NCBI RefSeq assembly: GCF_010095445.2
Contig: NZ_WFGV02000010.1
Location: forward strand, 1 to 64,000
Length of the DNA stretch: 64,000 nt
Direction: 5' to 3'
Origin: Pseudomonas sp. TNT3
GTDB lineage: Bacteria > Pseudomonadota > Gammaproteobacteria > Pseudomonadales > Pseudomonadaceae
A program made the position numbers and the translations under genes. Under the pieces are notes generated by a model, which saw nothing but the letters and a program-made list of their open reading frames with translations, was not told the DNA's origin and did no database searches. Positions 1-8,412 of this stretch are shown piece after piece. How positions within the stretch are numbered: position 1 is the first letter of the stretch; the number at the start of each line of letters is the position of its first letter.

Positions 1-1032
1 GCCCAGGTCTTTTTGCGCGGCGTCGGGATTTTCCAGCGCCAGCCCGACTATGCGTTCGGCCGCACTGATGTAGGTATCGAGGCTCGGCTTGACCTTGTTC
101 AGCCCCGTCTTGATGGTGTCGTTGACCTTCAGCTTGAGGATCAGGTCGCCGGTACCGACTTCGTCATCCAGCTTGATGGAAACGCTTTCCACCACGCCAG
201 CGGCAGGCGATGGAATTTCCATGCTCGCCTTGTCGGATTCCAGGGTGATCAGTGACTGGTCGGCTTCAACGGTGTCGCCAGCCTTGACCAGGACTTCGAT
301 GATCTTGGCCTTGCCCGACGAGCCGATGTCCGGAACGTGGATGTCCTGAACGCTATCGGCAACCGGTGCCGCCGGAGCTGCCGCTGCAGCAGGCGCAGCG
401 GCCGGTGCAGGTGCAGCTGCCTGAGCTGGAGCGGCAGCAGCAGGCGCCGCAGCACCTGCCACTTCCAGGTCCAGGATCAGGTCGCCGGTGCCGACTTCGT
501 CGTTGAGCTTGACGCTGATGGCCTTGACCACGCCCGCGGCAGGCGACGGGATTTCCATGCTGGCCTTGTCGGATTCCAGGGTGATCAGCGATTGATCAGC
601 CTCGACGGTGTCGCCGACCTTGACCTGGATCTCGATGATCTGGGCCTTGCCCGACGAGCCGATGTCCGGCACGTGCACTTGTTGAACCGAAGCGGCAGCA
701 GGTGCAGCGGCTGGCGCGGCAGCAGCAGGTGCGGCAGCCGGTTTCTCTTCAGCCTTGGCCGCCGGTGCAGCGGCCGCCGCAGGGGCTGGCGCAGCGTCAC
801 CTTCGACTTCCAGCTCCAGCAGTTCGTCGCCTTCTTTCAGGCGATCGCCCAGCTTTACTTTCAGGCTTTTGACGATACCGGCCTTCGGCGCAGGCACTTC
901 CATGCTCGCCTTGTCCGATTCCAGCGTCAGAATGCTCTGCTCGGCTTCGATACGGTCGCCGACCTTCACAAACAGTTCAATTACTTCACCTTCACCGCTG
1001 CCGATGTCAGGTACGCGAATGAGTTCGCTCAC
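1..1032 (-). CDS. aceF: Dihydrolipoamide acetyltransferase, E2 of pyruvate dehydrogenase (3' part outside window)
   Basis: E2 carries acetyl groups on lipoyl-lysines and passes them to CoA. The visible 344 residues contain three lipoyl domains, each with an ESDKAS motif; the lipoylated lysines are Lys41, Lys156 and Lys268. Ala/Pro-rich linkers separate the domains. The start is GTG, reading MSELIRVPDIG, with AGGAG just upstream and only 11 bases after the aceE stop, so the two genes are probably one operon. Oddity: after LKLKV (residue 303, position 124) the expected Ala/Pro linker and E3-binding domain are missing. The frame continues with a charged, helix-like stretch beginning NDTIKTGLNKVKPSLD. 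This is either a rearrangement or an assembly join. Identity of the N-terminal 303 residues is secure. Confidence 0.93.
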   Translation of the reverse strand, partial: MSELIRVPDIGSGEGEVIELFVKVGDRIEAEQSILTLESDKASMEVPAPKAGIVKSLKVKLGDRLKEGDELLELEVEGDAAPAPAAAAAPAAKAEEKPAAAPAAAAPAAAPAAASVQQVHVPDIGSSGKAQIIEIQVKVGDTVEADQSLITLESDKASMEIPSPAAGVVKAISVKLNDEVGTGDLILDLEVAGAAAPAAAAPAQAAAPAPAAAPAAAAAPAAPVADSVQDIHVPDIGSSGKAKIIEVLVKAGDTVEADQSLITLESDKASMEIPSPAAGVVESVSIKLDDEVGTGDLILKLKVNDTIKTGLNKVKPSLDTYISAAERIVGLALENPDAAQKDLG

Positions 1033-1043
1033 AGAGTGTCTCC

Positions 1044-3689
1044 TCAGCAGTCCAGTGGGTTGCGTTTTTCCGGGTTGATACCGAACTTGGCGATGGCTTC
1101 AGCCACGACCTTAGGTTCGATGTCACCACGGTCAGCCAATGCTTCCAGGGCTGCCAACACCACGAATTGACGATCGACTTCGAAGAAGTGACGCAGCTTC
1201 TTACGGCTGTCACTGCGGCCGAAACCGTCGGTGCCCAGGACTTTGAATTCCTTGGACGGGACCCACTGACGAATTTGCTCAGCGAACAGTTTCATGTAGT
1301 CGGTGGAGGCGATGACCGGACCTTTACGGCCGTTCAGGCACTCTTCGACGTAGCTCAGTTTAGGCTTCTGGCCCGGGTGCAGACGGTTGGTACGCTCAAC
1401 GGCCAGGCCGTCGCGACGCAGTTCGTTGAAGCTGGTAACGCTCCAGACGTCAGCACCGATGTTGAACTCTTCACGCAGAATCTTCGCCGCTTCACGCACT
1501 TCACGCAGGATGGTGCCGGAGCCCATCAGTTGTACGTGGTGCGCCGCTTCGCGGGTGTCTTCTTCGAGCAGGTACATGCCCTTGATGATGCCTTCCTCGG
1601 CACCGGCCGGCATGGCAGGTTGCTGGTAGGACTCGTTCATCACGGTGATGTAGTAGAAAACGTCCTGCTGCTCTTCGGTCATCTTCTTCATGCCGTCCTG
1701 GATGATCACCGCCAGCTCGTAGCCGTAGGTTGGATCAAAGGTGCGGCAGTTCGGGATGGTAGCGGCCAGGATATGGCTGTGACCGTCTTCGTGTTGCAGG
1801 CCTTCGCCGTTCAGCGTGGTCCGGCCGGCGGTGCCGCCGATCAGGAAGCCACGGGTGCGGCTGTCGCCAGCGGCCCAGGCCAGGTCGCCAATACGCTGGA
1901 AGCCGAACATCGAGTAGAAGATGTAGAACGGCAGCATTGGCTGGTTGTGGCTGGAGTACGAAGTACCAGCGGCGATGAAGGAGCTCATGGCGCCTGCTTC
2001 GTTGATGCCTTCTTCGAGAATCTGGCCTTTCTTGTCTTCCTTGTAGAACATCACCTGGTCTTTATCGACTGGCTCGTAGAGCTGGCCGACGGACGAGTAG
2101 ATGCCCAACTGACGGAACATGCCTTCCATACCGAAGGTACGGGCTTCGTCCGGGATGATCGGAACGATGCGTGGGCCGATTTCCTTGTCCTTGACCAGCT
2201 GCGCGAGGATCCGCACGAAGGCCATGGTGGTGGAGATTTCACGGTCGCCCGAACCGTCAAGGATGGCCTTGAGGGTATCGAGTGGCGGGGTCGGCACGCT
2301 GAAGCTCTGTGCGCGACGTTGCGGCACGAAACCGCCCAATGCAGTGCGGCGCTCGCTCAGGTAGCGGGCTTCTGCGCTGTTTGGCTCCGGCTTGAAGAAC
2401 GGCAGGTTTTCCAGCTCTTCGTCCTTGACCGGGATGTCGAAACGATCACGGAACAACTTCAGGCTGTCGACATCGACTTTCTTGGTGTTGTGCGCCGTGT
2501 TTTTCGCTTCGCCGGCACCGGTGCCATAACCTTTGATGGTCTTGGCCAGGATGACAGTCGGTTGTTCTTTGTGGTTGACCGCTTCGTGGTACGCCGCGTA
2601 GACCTTGTACGGGTCGTGGCCGCCACGGTTGAGCTTCCAGATCTCGTCGTCGGACAGATCAGCAACCATCGCCTTGAGTTCTGGCGAGTTGAAGAAGTGT
2701 TCACGCACGAACGCGCCGTCTTTGGCTTTGTAGTTCTGGTACTCGCCGTCGATGACTTCGTCCATGCGACGTTGCAGGATGCCGTCGACGTCTTTGGCCA
2801 GCAGTGGGTCCCAGAAACGGCCCCAGATGACTTTGGTCACGTTCCACTGAGCACCGCGGAATACGCCTTCGAGTTCCTGGATGATCTTGCCGTTGCCGCG
2901 AACCGGGCCGTCGAGGCGCTGCAGGTTGCAATTGATGACGAAGATCAGGTTGTCGAGCTTCTCGCGGCCAGCCAGCGAGATCGCGCCCAGGGATTCCGGC
3001 TCGTCGCACTCGCCGTCGCCCAGGAAGCACCAGACTTTCTGCTTGCCTTCAGGGATGAAGCCACGGGCTTCCAGGTACTTCATGAAGCGTGCCTGGTAGA
3101 TCGCCTGGATCGGGCCCAGACCCATAGATACGGTCGGGAACTGCCAGAAGTCAGGCATCAGCCAAGGGTGCGGGTAGGACGACAAGCCCTGGCCGTCGAC
3201 TTCCTGGCGGAAGTTGTTCATCTGGTCTTCGGTGATGCGGCCTTCCATGAACGCGCGGGCATAGACGCCTGGCGAGGTGTGGCCCTGGAAGTAGATCAGG
3301 TCGCCGCCGTGTTCTTCGGTCGGGGCCTGGAAGAAGTAGTTGAAGCCGATGTCATACAGGGTCGCACTGGAGGCGAAGCTGGAGATGTGACCGCCGAGGT
3401 CAGAATCTTTCAGGTTCGTACGCATTACCATGGCCATCGCGTTCCAGCGAACCAACGAGCGAATGCGGCGTTCCATGAACAGGTCGCCAGGCATGCGTGC
3501 TTCGTGGGTCACAGGAATCGTGTTGCGGTAAGGCGTGGTGATGGCGTATGGCAGCTGCGAGCCACTACGGGTCGCCAGTTCGCCCATACGGGTCATCAGA
3601 TAGTGAGCGCGGTCTTCGCCTTCTTTGTCGAGAACCGATTCCAGGGCGTCCAGCCATTCCTGGGTTTCGACGGGATCGAGGTCTTGCAT
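1044..3689 (-). CDS. aceE: Pyruvate dehydrogenase E1 component (homodimeric type)
   Basis: E1 decarboxylates pyruvate with thiamine diphosphate and acetylates the lipoyl groups of AceF. The 881 residues match the usual length of the single-chain gamma-proteobacterial enzyme. The ThDP motif begins at GDGECDE (residues 224-230) and continues to the FVINCN segment near 255. The start ATG (MQDLDPVETQEW) has TGGAG about 8 bases upstream. It is the first gene of an aceE-aceF operon. The leader before it is about 150-380 bases long and contains a pair of operator-like palindromes (3800-3866), so it is probably regulated by carbon source. The long plus-strand open frame over this gene is a codon-bias shadow. 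Confidence 0.98.
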   Translation of the reverse strand: MQDLDPVETQEWLDALESVLDKEGEDRAHYLMTRMGELATRSGSQLPYAITTPYRNTIPVTHEARMPGDLFMERRIRSLVRWNAMAMVMRTNLKDSDLGGHISSFASSATLYDIGFNYFFQAPTEEHGGDLIYFQGHTSPGVYARAFMEGRITEDQMNNFRQEVDGQGLSSYPHPWLMPDFWQFPTVSMGLGPIQAIYQARFMKYLEARGFIPEGKQKVWCFLGDGECDEPESLGAISLAGREKLDNLIFVINCNLQRLDGPVRGNGKIIQELEGVFRGAQWNVTKVIWGRFWDPLLAKDVDGILQRRMDEVIDGEYQNYKAKDGAFVREHFFNSPELKAMVADLSDDEIWKLNRGGHDPYKVYAAYHEAVNHKEQPTVILAKTIKGYGTGAGEAKNTAHNTKKVDVDSLKLFRDRFDIPVKDEELENLPFFKPEPNSAEARYLSERRTALGGFVPQRRAQSFSVPTPPLDTLKAILDGSGDREISTTMAFVRILAQLVKDKEIGPRIVPIIPDEARTFGMEGMFRQLGIYSSVGQLYEPVDKDQVMFYKEDKKGQILEEGINEAGAMSSFIAAGTSYSSHNQPMLPFYIFYSMFGFQRIGDLAWAAGDSRTRGFLIGGTAGRTTLNGEGLQHEDGHSHILAATIPNCRTFDPTYGYELAVIIQDGMKKMTEEQQDVFYYITVMNESYQQPAMPAGAEEGIIKGMYLLEEDTREAAHHVQLMGSGTILREVREAAKILREEFNIGADVWSVTSFNELRRDGLAVERTNRLHPGQKPKLSYVEECLNGRKGPVIASTDYMKLFAEQIRQWVPSKEFKVLGTDGFGRSDSRKKLRHFFEVDRQFVVLAALEALADRGDIEPKVVAEAIAKFGINPEKRNPLDC

Positions 3690-3799
3690 GGCTTGCTCCA
3701 GGGCGGAAAGGCTTCCAGAATCGGTTGCCTGAGTTTGCGACTGGCCTTGTGGGCAGACGATATAAATTCTTGGATTGCCGAGAGGTTGTTCCGGCGGCG

Positions 3800-3814
3800 T
3801 GTAGTTTTACTACA
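3800..3814. promoter_or_regulatory. Operator-like palindrome, copy 1 (aceE/glnE divergent region)
   Basis: TGTAGTTTTACTACA has 5-base inverted arms around a 5-base centre. It resembles the TGTAATNNNATTACA-type HexR motif of gamma-proteobacteria, though another dimeric regulator such as PdhR is not excluded. A reverse-oriented copy lies 52 bp away centre to centre, close to five helical turns. That the region is regulatory is well supported; the regulator's identity is inference. Confidence 0.55.
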
Positions 3815-3851
3815 AATCTTCGGGCATTTCAGCCTTTCGAATGTATAGACG

Positions 3852-3866
3852 AGTAGTAAAACTACA
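3852..3866. promoter_or_regulatory. Operator-like palindrome, copy 2
   Basis: AGTAGTAAAACTACA is the reverse complement of copy 1 except for one end base. It lies just upstream, for aceE, of a TATACAT sequence (minus strand, 3847-3841) that could serve as a -10 box, so a bound protein would overlap the promoter spacer and -35 region. The remaining 200 bases up to glnE show nothing else that can be named. Confidence 0.5.
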
Positions 3867-4072
3867 GATGAGCGGCTTGTGGCCTCCAGCTGCGTTGTGA
3901 GAATAATCGTTAAGGTTGGTCTTTTGCCAACCGAAAAAGGTGAAAGCTTGATGATCGCTGCCAACATTAAAAGAATTTCAGCTATTTCTAACCTTTGTTC
4001 GACAGTCGATCAGGTAGTGGGTTTTCGAAAATCACTACATGCAGCCCGTTACACGCCGATCAAGGATAGACC

Positions 4073-7012
4073 ATGAGCCTCCCTTCGCTTGCCGAACTGC
4101 CCGCCATACTCCTGCCGTTTGTCACCCGTGCCGAGCAGTCGTTCCGTGAAGCCGTCGCTGCACTCGATGGCGACTCGAACCTGTCCGGCTGGACGCCTGA
4201 ACGTTGGGCCCAATTTGCCCGTATTACCGCCGCCAGCGACTTTGTCACCGAACAGAGTGTGCGTGACCCTTTAATGCTGCTTGAACTGGTGCAGTCCGGC
4301 GAACTCGACCGTGGCTTTGCCCCCGGTGAACTGTGTGCGCAGATCGCGGCGGCAGTAGGGCTGGCTGAAACCGAGGACGAATTGGGGCGTGTCTTGCGTC
4401 GGCAGCGCACCCGCCATCAGGTGCGGATCATCTGGCGCGATCTGACCCGGCAGGCCGATCTGGTCCAGACCTGCCGCGACCTTTCGGACATGGCCGATGC
4501 CAGCATCGATCAGGCCTATCAATGGTTGTACGCGCGCCATTGCCAGCAGTTCGGTGTACCTACGGGACGGCGCAGCGGCGAGGCGCAGCAAATGGTCATC
4601 CTGGGCATGGGCAAGCTTGGCGCGGTCGAGCTGAACCTGTCGTCGGACATCGACCTGATCTTCGCCTACCCCGAGGGCGGCGAAACCGTCGGTGTGAAGC
4701 GCTCGCTGGATAATCAGGAATTTTTCATACGCCTCGGTCAGCGCCTGATCAAAGCGCTGGACCCCATGACTGTCGACGGCTTCGTGTTCCGCGTTGACAT
4801 GCGCCTGCGGCCCTACGGTTCGGCAGGTGCCCTGGTGCTGAGCTTCAATGCGCTGGAGCAGTATTACCAGGATCAGGGGCGCGACTGGGAACGCTACGCG
4901 ATGATCAAGTCGCGGGTGGTGGCCGGCGATCAGGTGGCCGGCGCGCAATTGCAGGAGATGCTGCGTCCTTTCGTTTACCGACGGTATCTGGACTTCTCGG
5001 CCATCGAAGCGCTGCGCACCATGAAGCAGCTGATCCAGCAGGAAGTCCGCCGCAAGGGCATGGCTGACAACATCAAGCTCGGCTCTGGCGGCATCCGCGA
5101 AGTCGAATTTATCGCTCAGGCTTTCCAGCTGATTCACGGCGGTCGCGACCTGAGCTTGCAACAACGCCCTCTATTAAAAGTACTGAGCACACTGGAAGGC
5201 CAGGGGTACCTGCCACCCGCGGTGATCAGCGAGTTGCGCGAAGGCTACGAATTCCTGCGTTACACCGAACATGCGATCCAAGCGATCGCCGACCGCCAGA
5301 CCCAGATGTTGCCGGACGGCGCGCAGGATCAGGCGCGCATTGCTTTTATGATGGGTTTTGCCGATTGGCCTGCCTTCCACGAGCAATTGATGTACTGGCG
5401 CGATCGTGTGGCCTGGCACTTCGGTCAGGTGATCGCCGATCCCGACGAAGAGGAAGGCACCGAGAGCGAAGTGGTGGTCGGGGGTGAGTGGCTGCCGCTG
5501 TGGGAAGAGGCTCAGGATGAAGAAGCCGCTTGCCGCCAGTTGGAGGACGGAGGTTTTGCGGACGCTTCAAAAGCCTTGAAAACCTTGGCCAGTCTGCGGG
5601 GCAGCCCGCAATTGCGCGCCATGCAGCGCCTCGGTCGCGAACGGCTCGACGCCTTTATTCCGCGGCTGCTGGCTCAGGCCGTGGAGCACGCCAACCCGGA
5701 CCTGGTGCTGGAGCGGGTATTGCCATTGGTGGAGGCTGTCGCCCGTCGTTCCGCGTACCTGGTGTTGCTGACCGAAAACCCGGGTGCACTTCGCCGCCTG
5801 CTAACCCTGTGTGCCGCGAGCCCGTGGATTGCCGAGCAGATCACCCGCTTCCCGTTGTTGCTCGACGAACTGCTTAACGAAGGCCGGTTGTTCAAGCCGC
5901 CCCTGGCGCCGGAATTGGCCGCCGAGCTGCGCGAACGCCTGACACGAATTCCTGAAGACGACCTCGAGCAGCAAATGGAAGCGCTGCGCCATTTCAAACT
6001 GGCGCACCGCTTGCGTGTTGCCGCCTCGGAAATCGCCGGCAGCCTGCCGCTGATGAAAGTCAGTGATTACCTGACCTGGCTGGCGGAAGCGATCCTGGAG
6101 CAAGTGCTGGCACTGGCCTGGCGTCAAACGGTGGCCAAATATGGCACGCCCCTGCGCACTGACGGCACGTTGTGCGATCCCGGCTTCGTCATTGTCGGTT
6201 ATGGGAAAGTCGGCGGACTGGAACTCGGGCATGGTTCCGACCTGGACCTGGTGTTTATCCACGACGGTGATCCGCAGGCAGAAACGGACGGGGCAAAACC
6301 GATTGATGGGGCCCAGTTCTTCACCCGGCTCGGGCAGCGGATCATTCACTTGCTCACGACCCAAACCAACTCGGGCCAGCTGTATGAAGTGGATATGCGC
6401 CTGCGACCATCCGGTGCGTCGGGCTTGCTGGTGAGTTCGCTGGGTGCGTTTGCGCGTTATCAGGAAAACGAAGCCTGGACCTGGGAGCACCAGGCATTGG
6501 TGCGGGCGCGAGTACTGCTGGGCAGTCAGGATGTGGGGCAGGCGTTCGAGAAAGTCCGTGCGGCGATTTTGGGTAAACCAAGGGACTTGCCGACCTTGCG
6601 CCAGGAGGTCAGCGAGATGCGCGCCAAGATGCGCGATAACCTCGGCAGCAAGAGCACGGCGGCCGGCACCGGGACAAATGCTTTCGAAGCCACCGCGCCG
6701 TTCGATCTCAAGCAGGATGCCGGAGGTATCGTCGATATTGAATTTATGGTGCAATACGCGGCCCTGGCGTGGTCCGAAACGCACCCGTCATTGCTGCGCT
6801 GGACCGACAATATCCGCATTCTGGAAGGGTTGGAGGAGGAAGGGCTGATGCCCGCCGAAGACGCCGGTTTGTTGCGCGAGGCCTATAAAGCCTATCGTTC
6901 TGCCGCGCACCGACAGGCCTTGCAGAAGGATGCTGGCGTAATACCTGGCGATCAGTTCGCGGACGAACGACGGCAGGTGCTGCGAATCTGGCGCGAGTTG
7001 GGGCTAAGCTAA
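4073..7012 (+). CDS. glnE: Bifunctional glutamine synthetase adenylyltransferase/deadenylase
   Basis: GlnE adds AMP to glutamine synthetase and removes it in response to PII and glutamine, so it sets nitrogen assimilation. At 979 residues it has the normal length and both nucleotidyltransferase domains. The N-terminal (deadenylating) centre is SSDIDLIFAYPEG near residues 190-202, and the C-terminal (adenylating) centre is GHGSDLDLVFIHDGD near 719-733. The start ATG follows TAGACC and reads MSLPSLAELPAIL. It is transcribed away from aceEF. In PAO1, ilvE lies between glnE and waaF; here that space holds only repeats. Confidence 0.98.
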   Translation: MSLPSLAELPAILLPFVTRAEQSFREAVAALDGDSNLSGWTPERWAQFARITAASDFVTEQSVRDPLMLLELVQSGELDRGFAPGELCAQIAAAVGLAETEDELGRVLRRQRTRHQVRIIWRDLTRQADLVQTCRDLSDMADASIDQAYQWLYARHCQQFGVPTGRRSGEAQQMVILGMGKLGAVELNLSSDIDLIFAYPEGGETVGVKRSLDNQEFFIRLGQRLIKALDPMTVDGFVFRVDMRLRPYGSAGALVLSFNALEQYYQDQGRDWERYAMIKSRVVAGDQVAGAQLQEMLRPFVYRRYLDFSAIEALRTMKQLIQQEVRRKGMADNIKLGSGGIREVEFIAQAFQLIHGGRDLSLQQRPLLKVLSTLEGQGYLPPAVISELREGYEFLRYTEHAIQAIADRQTQMLPDGAQDQARIAFMMGFADWPAFHEQLMYWRDRVAWHFGQVIADPDEEEGTESEVVVGGEWLPLWEEAQDEEAACRQLEDGGFADASKALKTLASLRGSPQLRAMQRLGRERLDAFIPRLLAQAVEHANPDLVLERVLPLVEAVARRSAYLVLLTENPGALRRLLTLCAASPWIAEQITRFPLLLDELLNEGRLFKPPLAPELAAELRERLTRIPEDDLEQQMEALRHFKLAHRLRVAASEIAGSLPLMKVSDYLTWLAEAILEQVLALAWRQTVAKYGTPLRTDGTLCDPGFVIVGYGKVGGLELGHGSDLDLVFIHDGDPQAETDGAKPIDGAQFFTRLGQRIIHLLTTQTNSGQLYEVDMRLRPSGASGLLVSSLGAFARYQENEAWTWEHQALVRARVLLGSQDVGQAFEKVRAAILGKPRDLPTLRQEVSEMRAKMRDNLGSKSTAAGTGTNAFEATAPFDLKQDAGGIVDIEFMVQYAALAWSETHPSLLRWTDNIRILEGLEEEGLMPAEDAGLLREAYKAYRSAAHRQALQKDAGVIPGDQFADERRQVLRIWRELGLS

Positions 7013-7040
7013 AACCGGAGATTGGCAGCACCGTATTACC

Positions 7041-7165
7041 CTGTGGGAGCGAGCCATGTGGCGAGGGGATTTATCCCCGTTGGACTGCGCAGCAGTCCCA
7101 TTTTTTAGGGCCGCTTCGCGACCCGACGGGGATAAATCCCCTCGCCACATGGCTTGCTCCCACAG
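7041..7165. repeat. Compound REP-type inverted repeat
   Basis: Two 40-base arms (7041-7080 and 7126-7165) are inverted copies with one mismatch. They begin CTGTGGGAGC and contain GTGGCGAGGGGATTTATCCCC. The loop holds two smaller hairpins (GGACTGC/GCAGTCC and GGGCCGC/GCGACCC). This is typical of Pseudomonas extragenic palindromes, lies 28 bases after the glnE stop, and could stall exonucleases or end transcription. Confidence 0.85.
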
Positions 7166-7233
7166 TAGATCTTCATTGTTTTGTAGATTGAGGCAGCTAA
7201 GCTGCACCGCACTGGATGTGCACCAATACCCAA

Positions 7234-7262
7234 TGTGGGAGCGAGCTTGCTCGCGATAGCGG
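7234..7262. repeat. Single REP unit
   Basis: TGTGGGAGCGAGCTTGCTCG followed by CGATAGCGG is the common fluorescent-pseudomonad REP sequence, with the internal palindrome GCGAGC/GCTCGC. It is a lone copy with no inverted partner nearby. The rest of 7013-7376 shows no gene. Confidence 0.75.
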
Positions 7263-7335
7263 AGTGACAGTCGACAGTCATGTTGAAGGTGATGACCCAT
7301 CGCAAGCCTGCATGCTTCCACAGTGATTCTCGAGG

Positions 7336-7367
7336 CGGGGAGGCGTAAGCCTCCCCGGTTCGTTTTT
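7336..7367 (+). terminator. Stem-loop with T-tract directly before waaF
   Basis: A perfect 9-bp stem, CGGGGAGGC / GCCTCCCCG with a GTAA loop, is followed by GGTTCGTTTTT. It has the form of an intrinsic terminator, but the waaF ATG starts only 9 bases after the last T. It could end transcription from glnE, be a remnant of a lost upstream gene, or attenuate the LPS operon. Confidence 0.65.
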
Positions 7368-7376
7368 GGAAACCAC

Positions 7377-8411
7377 ATGAAAATTCTGATCGTTGGGCCC
7401 AGTTGGGTCGGTGACATGGTGATGGCGCAGACACTCTTTCAGTGTCTTAAACAGCGCCACCCGCAATGCGAAATCGACGTGTTGGCCCCCGAGTGGAGCC
7501 GGCCGATTCTGGAACGCATGCCCGAAGTCCGTCAGGCCTTGAGCTTTCCGCTCGGCCACGGCGCTCTCGAGCTGGCGACCCGCCGGCGCATCGGCAAATC
7601 CCTGGCCGGCCAGTACGACCAGGCGATCCTGCTGCCCAATTCCCTCAAGTCGGCGCTGGTGCCGTTCTTCGCCGGCATTCCCAAACGCACAGGCTGGCGT
7701 GGCGAGTTTCGCTACGGCCTGCTCAATGACGTGCGCACGCTGGATAAAGAACGCTATCCGCTGATGATCGAGCGCTTCATGGCGCTGGCTTACGAGCCCG
7801 GCGCCGAGCTGCCGAAACCCTATCCCCGGCCAACCCTGCAGATCGATCCGGTCACCCGCGAGGCGGCTCTGGCCAAATTCGGCCTGACCCTCGACCGCCC
7901 GGTATTGGCGCTGTGCCCAGGCGCCGAGTTCGGTGAGTCCAAGCGCTGGCCGTCCGAGCATTACGCCAAGGTCGCCGAAACGAAGATTCGTGAAGGATGG
8001 CAGGTCTGGTTGTTCGGCTCTAAAAACGATCACGCGGTGGGCGAAGACATTCGCGCCCGATTGATCCCTGGCCTGCGCGAGGAGTCGGTGAACCTCAGCG
8101 GCGGAACGTCCCTGGCTGAAGCCATTGATCTGCTGTCCTGCGCCGACTCGGTGGTGTCTAACGACTCGGGCCTTATGCACGTCGCCGCCGCACTGAACCG
8201 TCCTCTGGTTGCGGTCTACGGCTCGACGTCGCCAGGCTTCACGCCACCCTTGGCCGAGCACGTCGAAATCGTTCGCCTGGGCATTGAATGCAGCCCTTGC
8301 TTCGACCGTACGTGCCGCTTTGGTCATTACAACTGCTTGCGCCAGCTCATGCCGCAAGCGGTGAACGAAGCCTTGCAGCGGTTGCAGGGCACTGTGGTCG
8401 AGGTCAATTAG
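7377..8411 (+). CDS. waaF: ADP-heptose:LPS heptosyltransferase II
   Basis: WaaF adds the second heptose to the LPS inner core on the cytoplasmic face of the inner membrane. The 344-residue GT9 (GT-B fold) protein starts MKILIVGPSWVGDMVM. The donor-binding half carries PGAEFGESKRWP and SNDSGLMHVAAALNRPLVAV. The ATG at 7377 is preferred over the in-frame upstream codon at 7323 because family members begin MKILI. It is the first gene of the core cluster; the next gene starts two bases after its stop. Confidence 0.97.
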   Translation: MKILIVGPSWVGDMVMAQTLFQCLKQRHPQCEIDVLAPEWSRPILERMPEVRQALSFPLGHGALELATRRRIGKSLAGQYDQAILLPNSLKSALVPFFAGIPKRTGWRGEFRYGLLNDVRTLDKERYPLMIERFMALAYEPGAELPKPYPRPTLQIDPVTREAALAKFGLTLDRPVLALCPGAEFGESKRWPSEHYAKVAETKIREGWQVWLFGSKNDHAVGEDIRARLIPGLREESVNLSGGTSLAEAIDLLSCADSVVSNDSGLMHVAAALNRPLVAVYGSTSPGFTPPLAEHVEIVRLGIECSPCFDRTCRFGHYNCLRQLMPQAVNEALQRLQGTVVEVN

Positions 8412-8412
8412 T

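Noticed and set aside
1167..3848. 893-codon open frame on the plus strand opposite aceE
   Set aside because: A codon-bias shadow in high-GC DNA. It is antisense to a clear aceE and shows no recognisable domain or ribosome binding site.
7041..7262. Possible CRISPR or tandem repeat array
   Set aside because: Arms are inverted rather than direct, with no regular spacers; this is REP structure.
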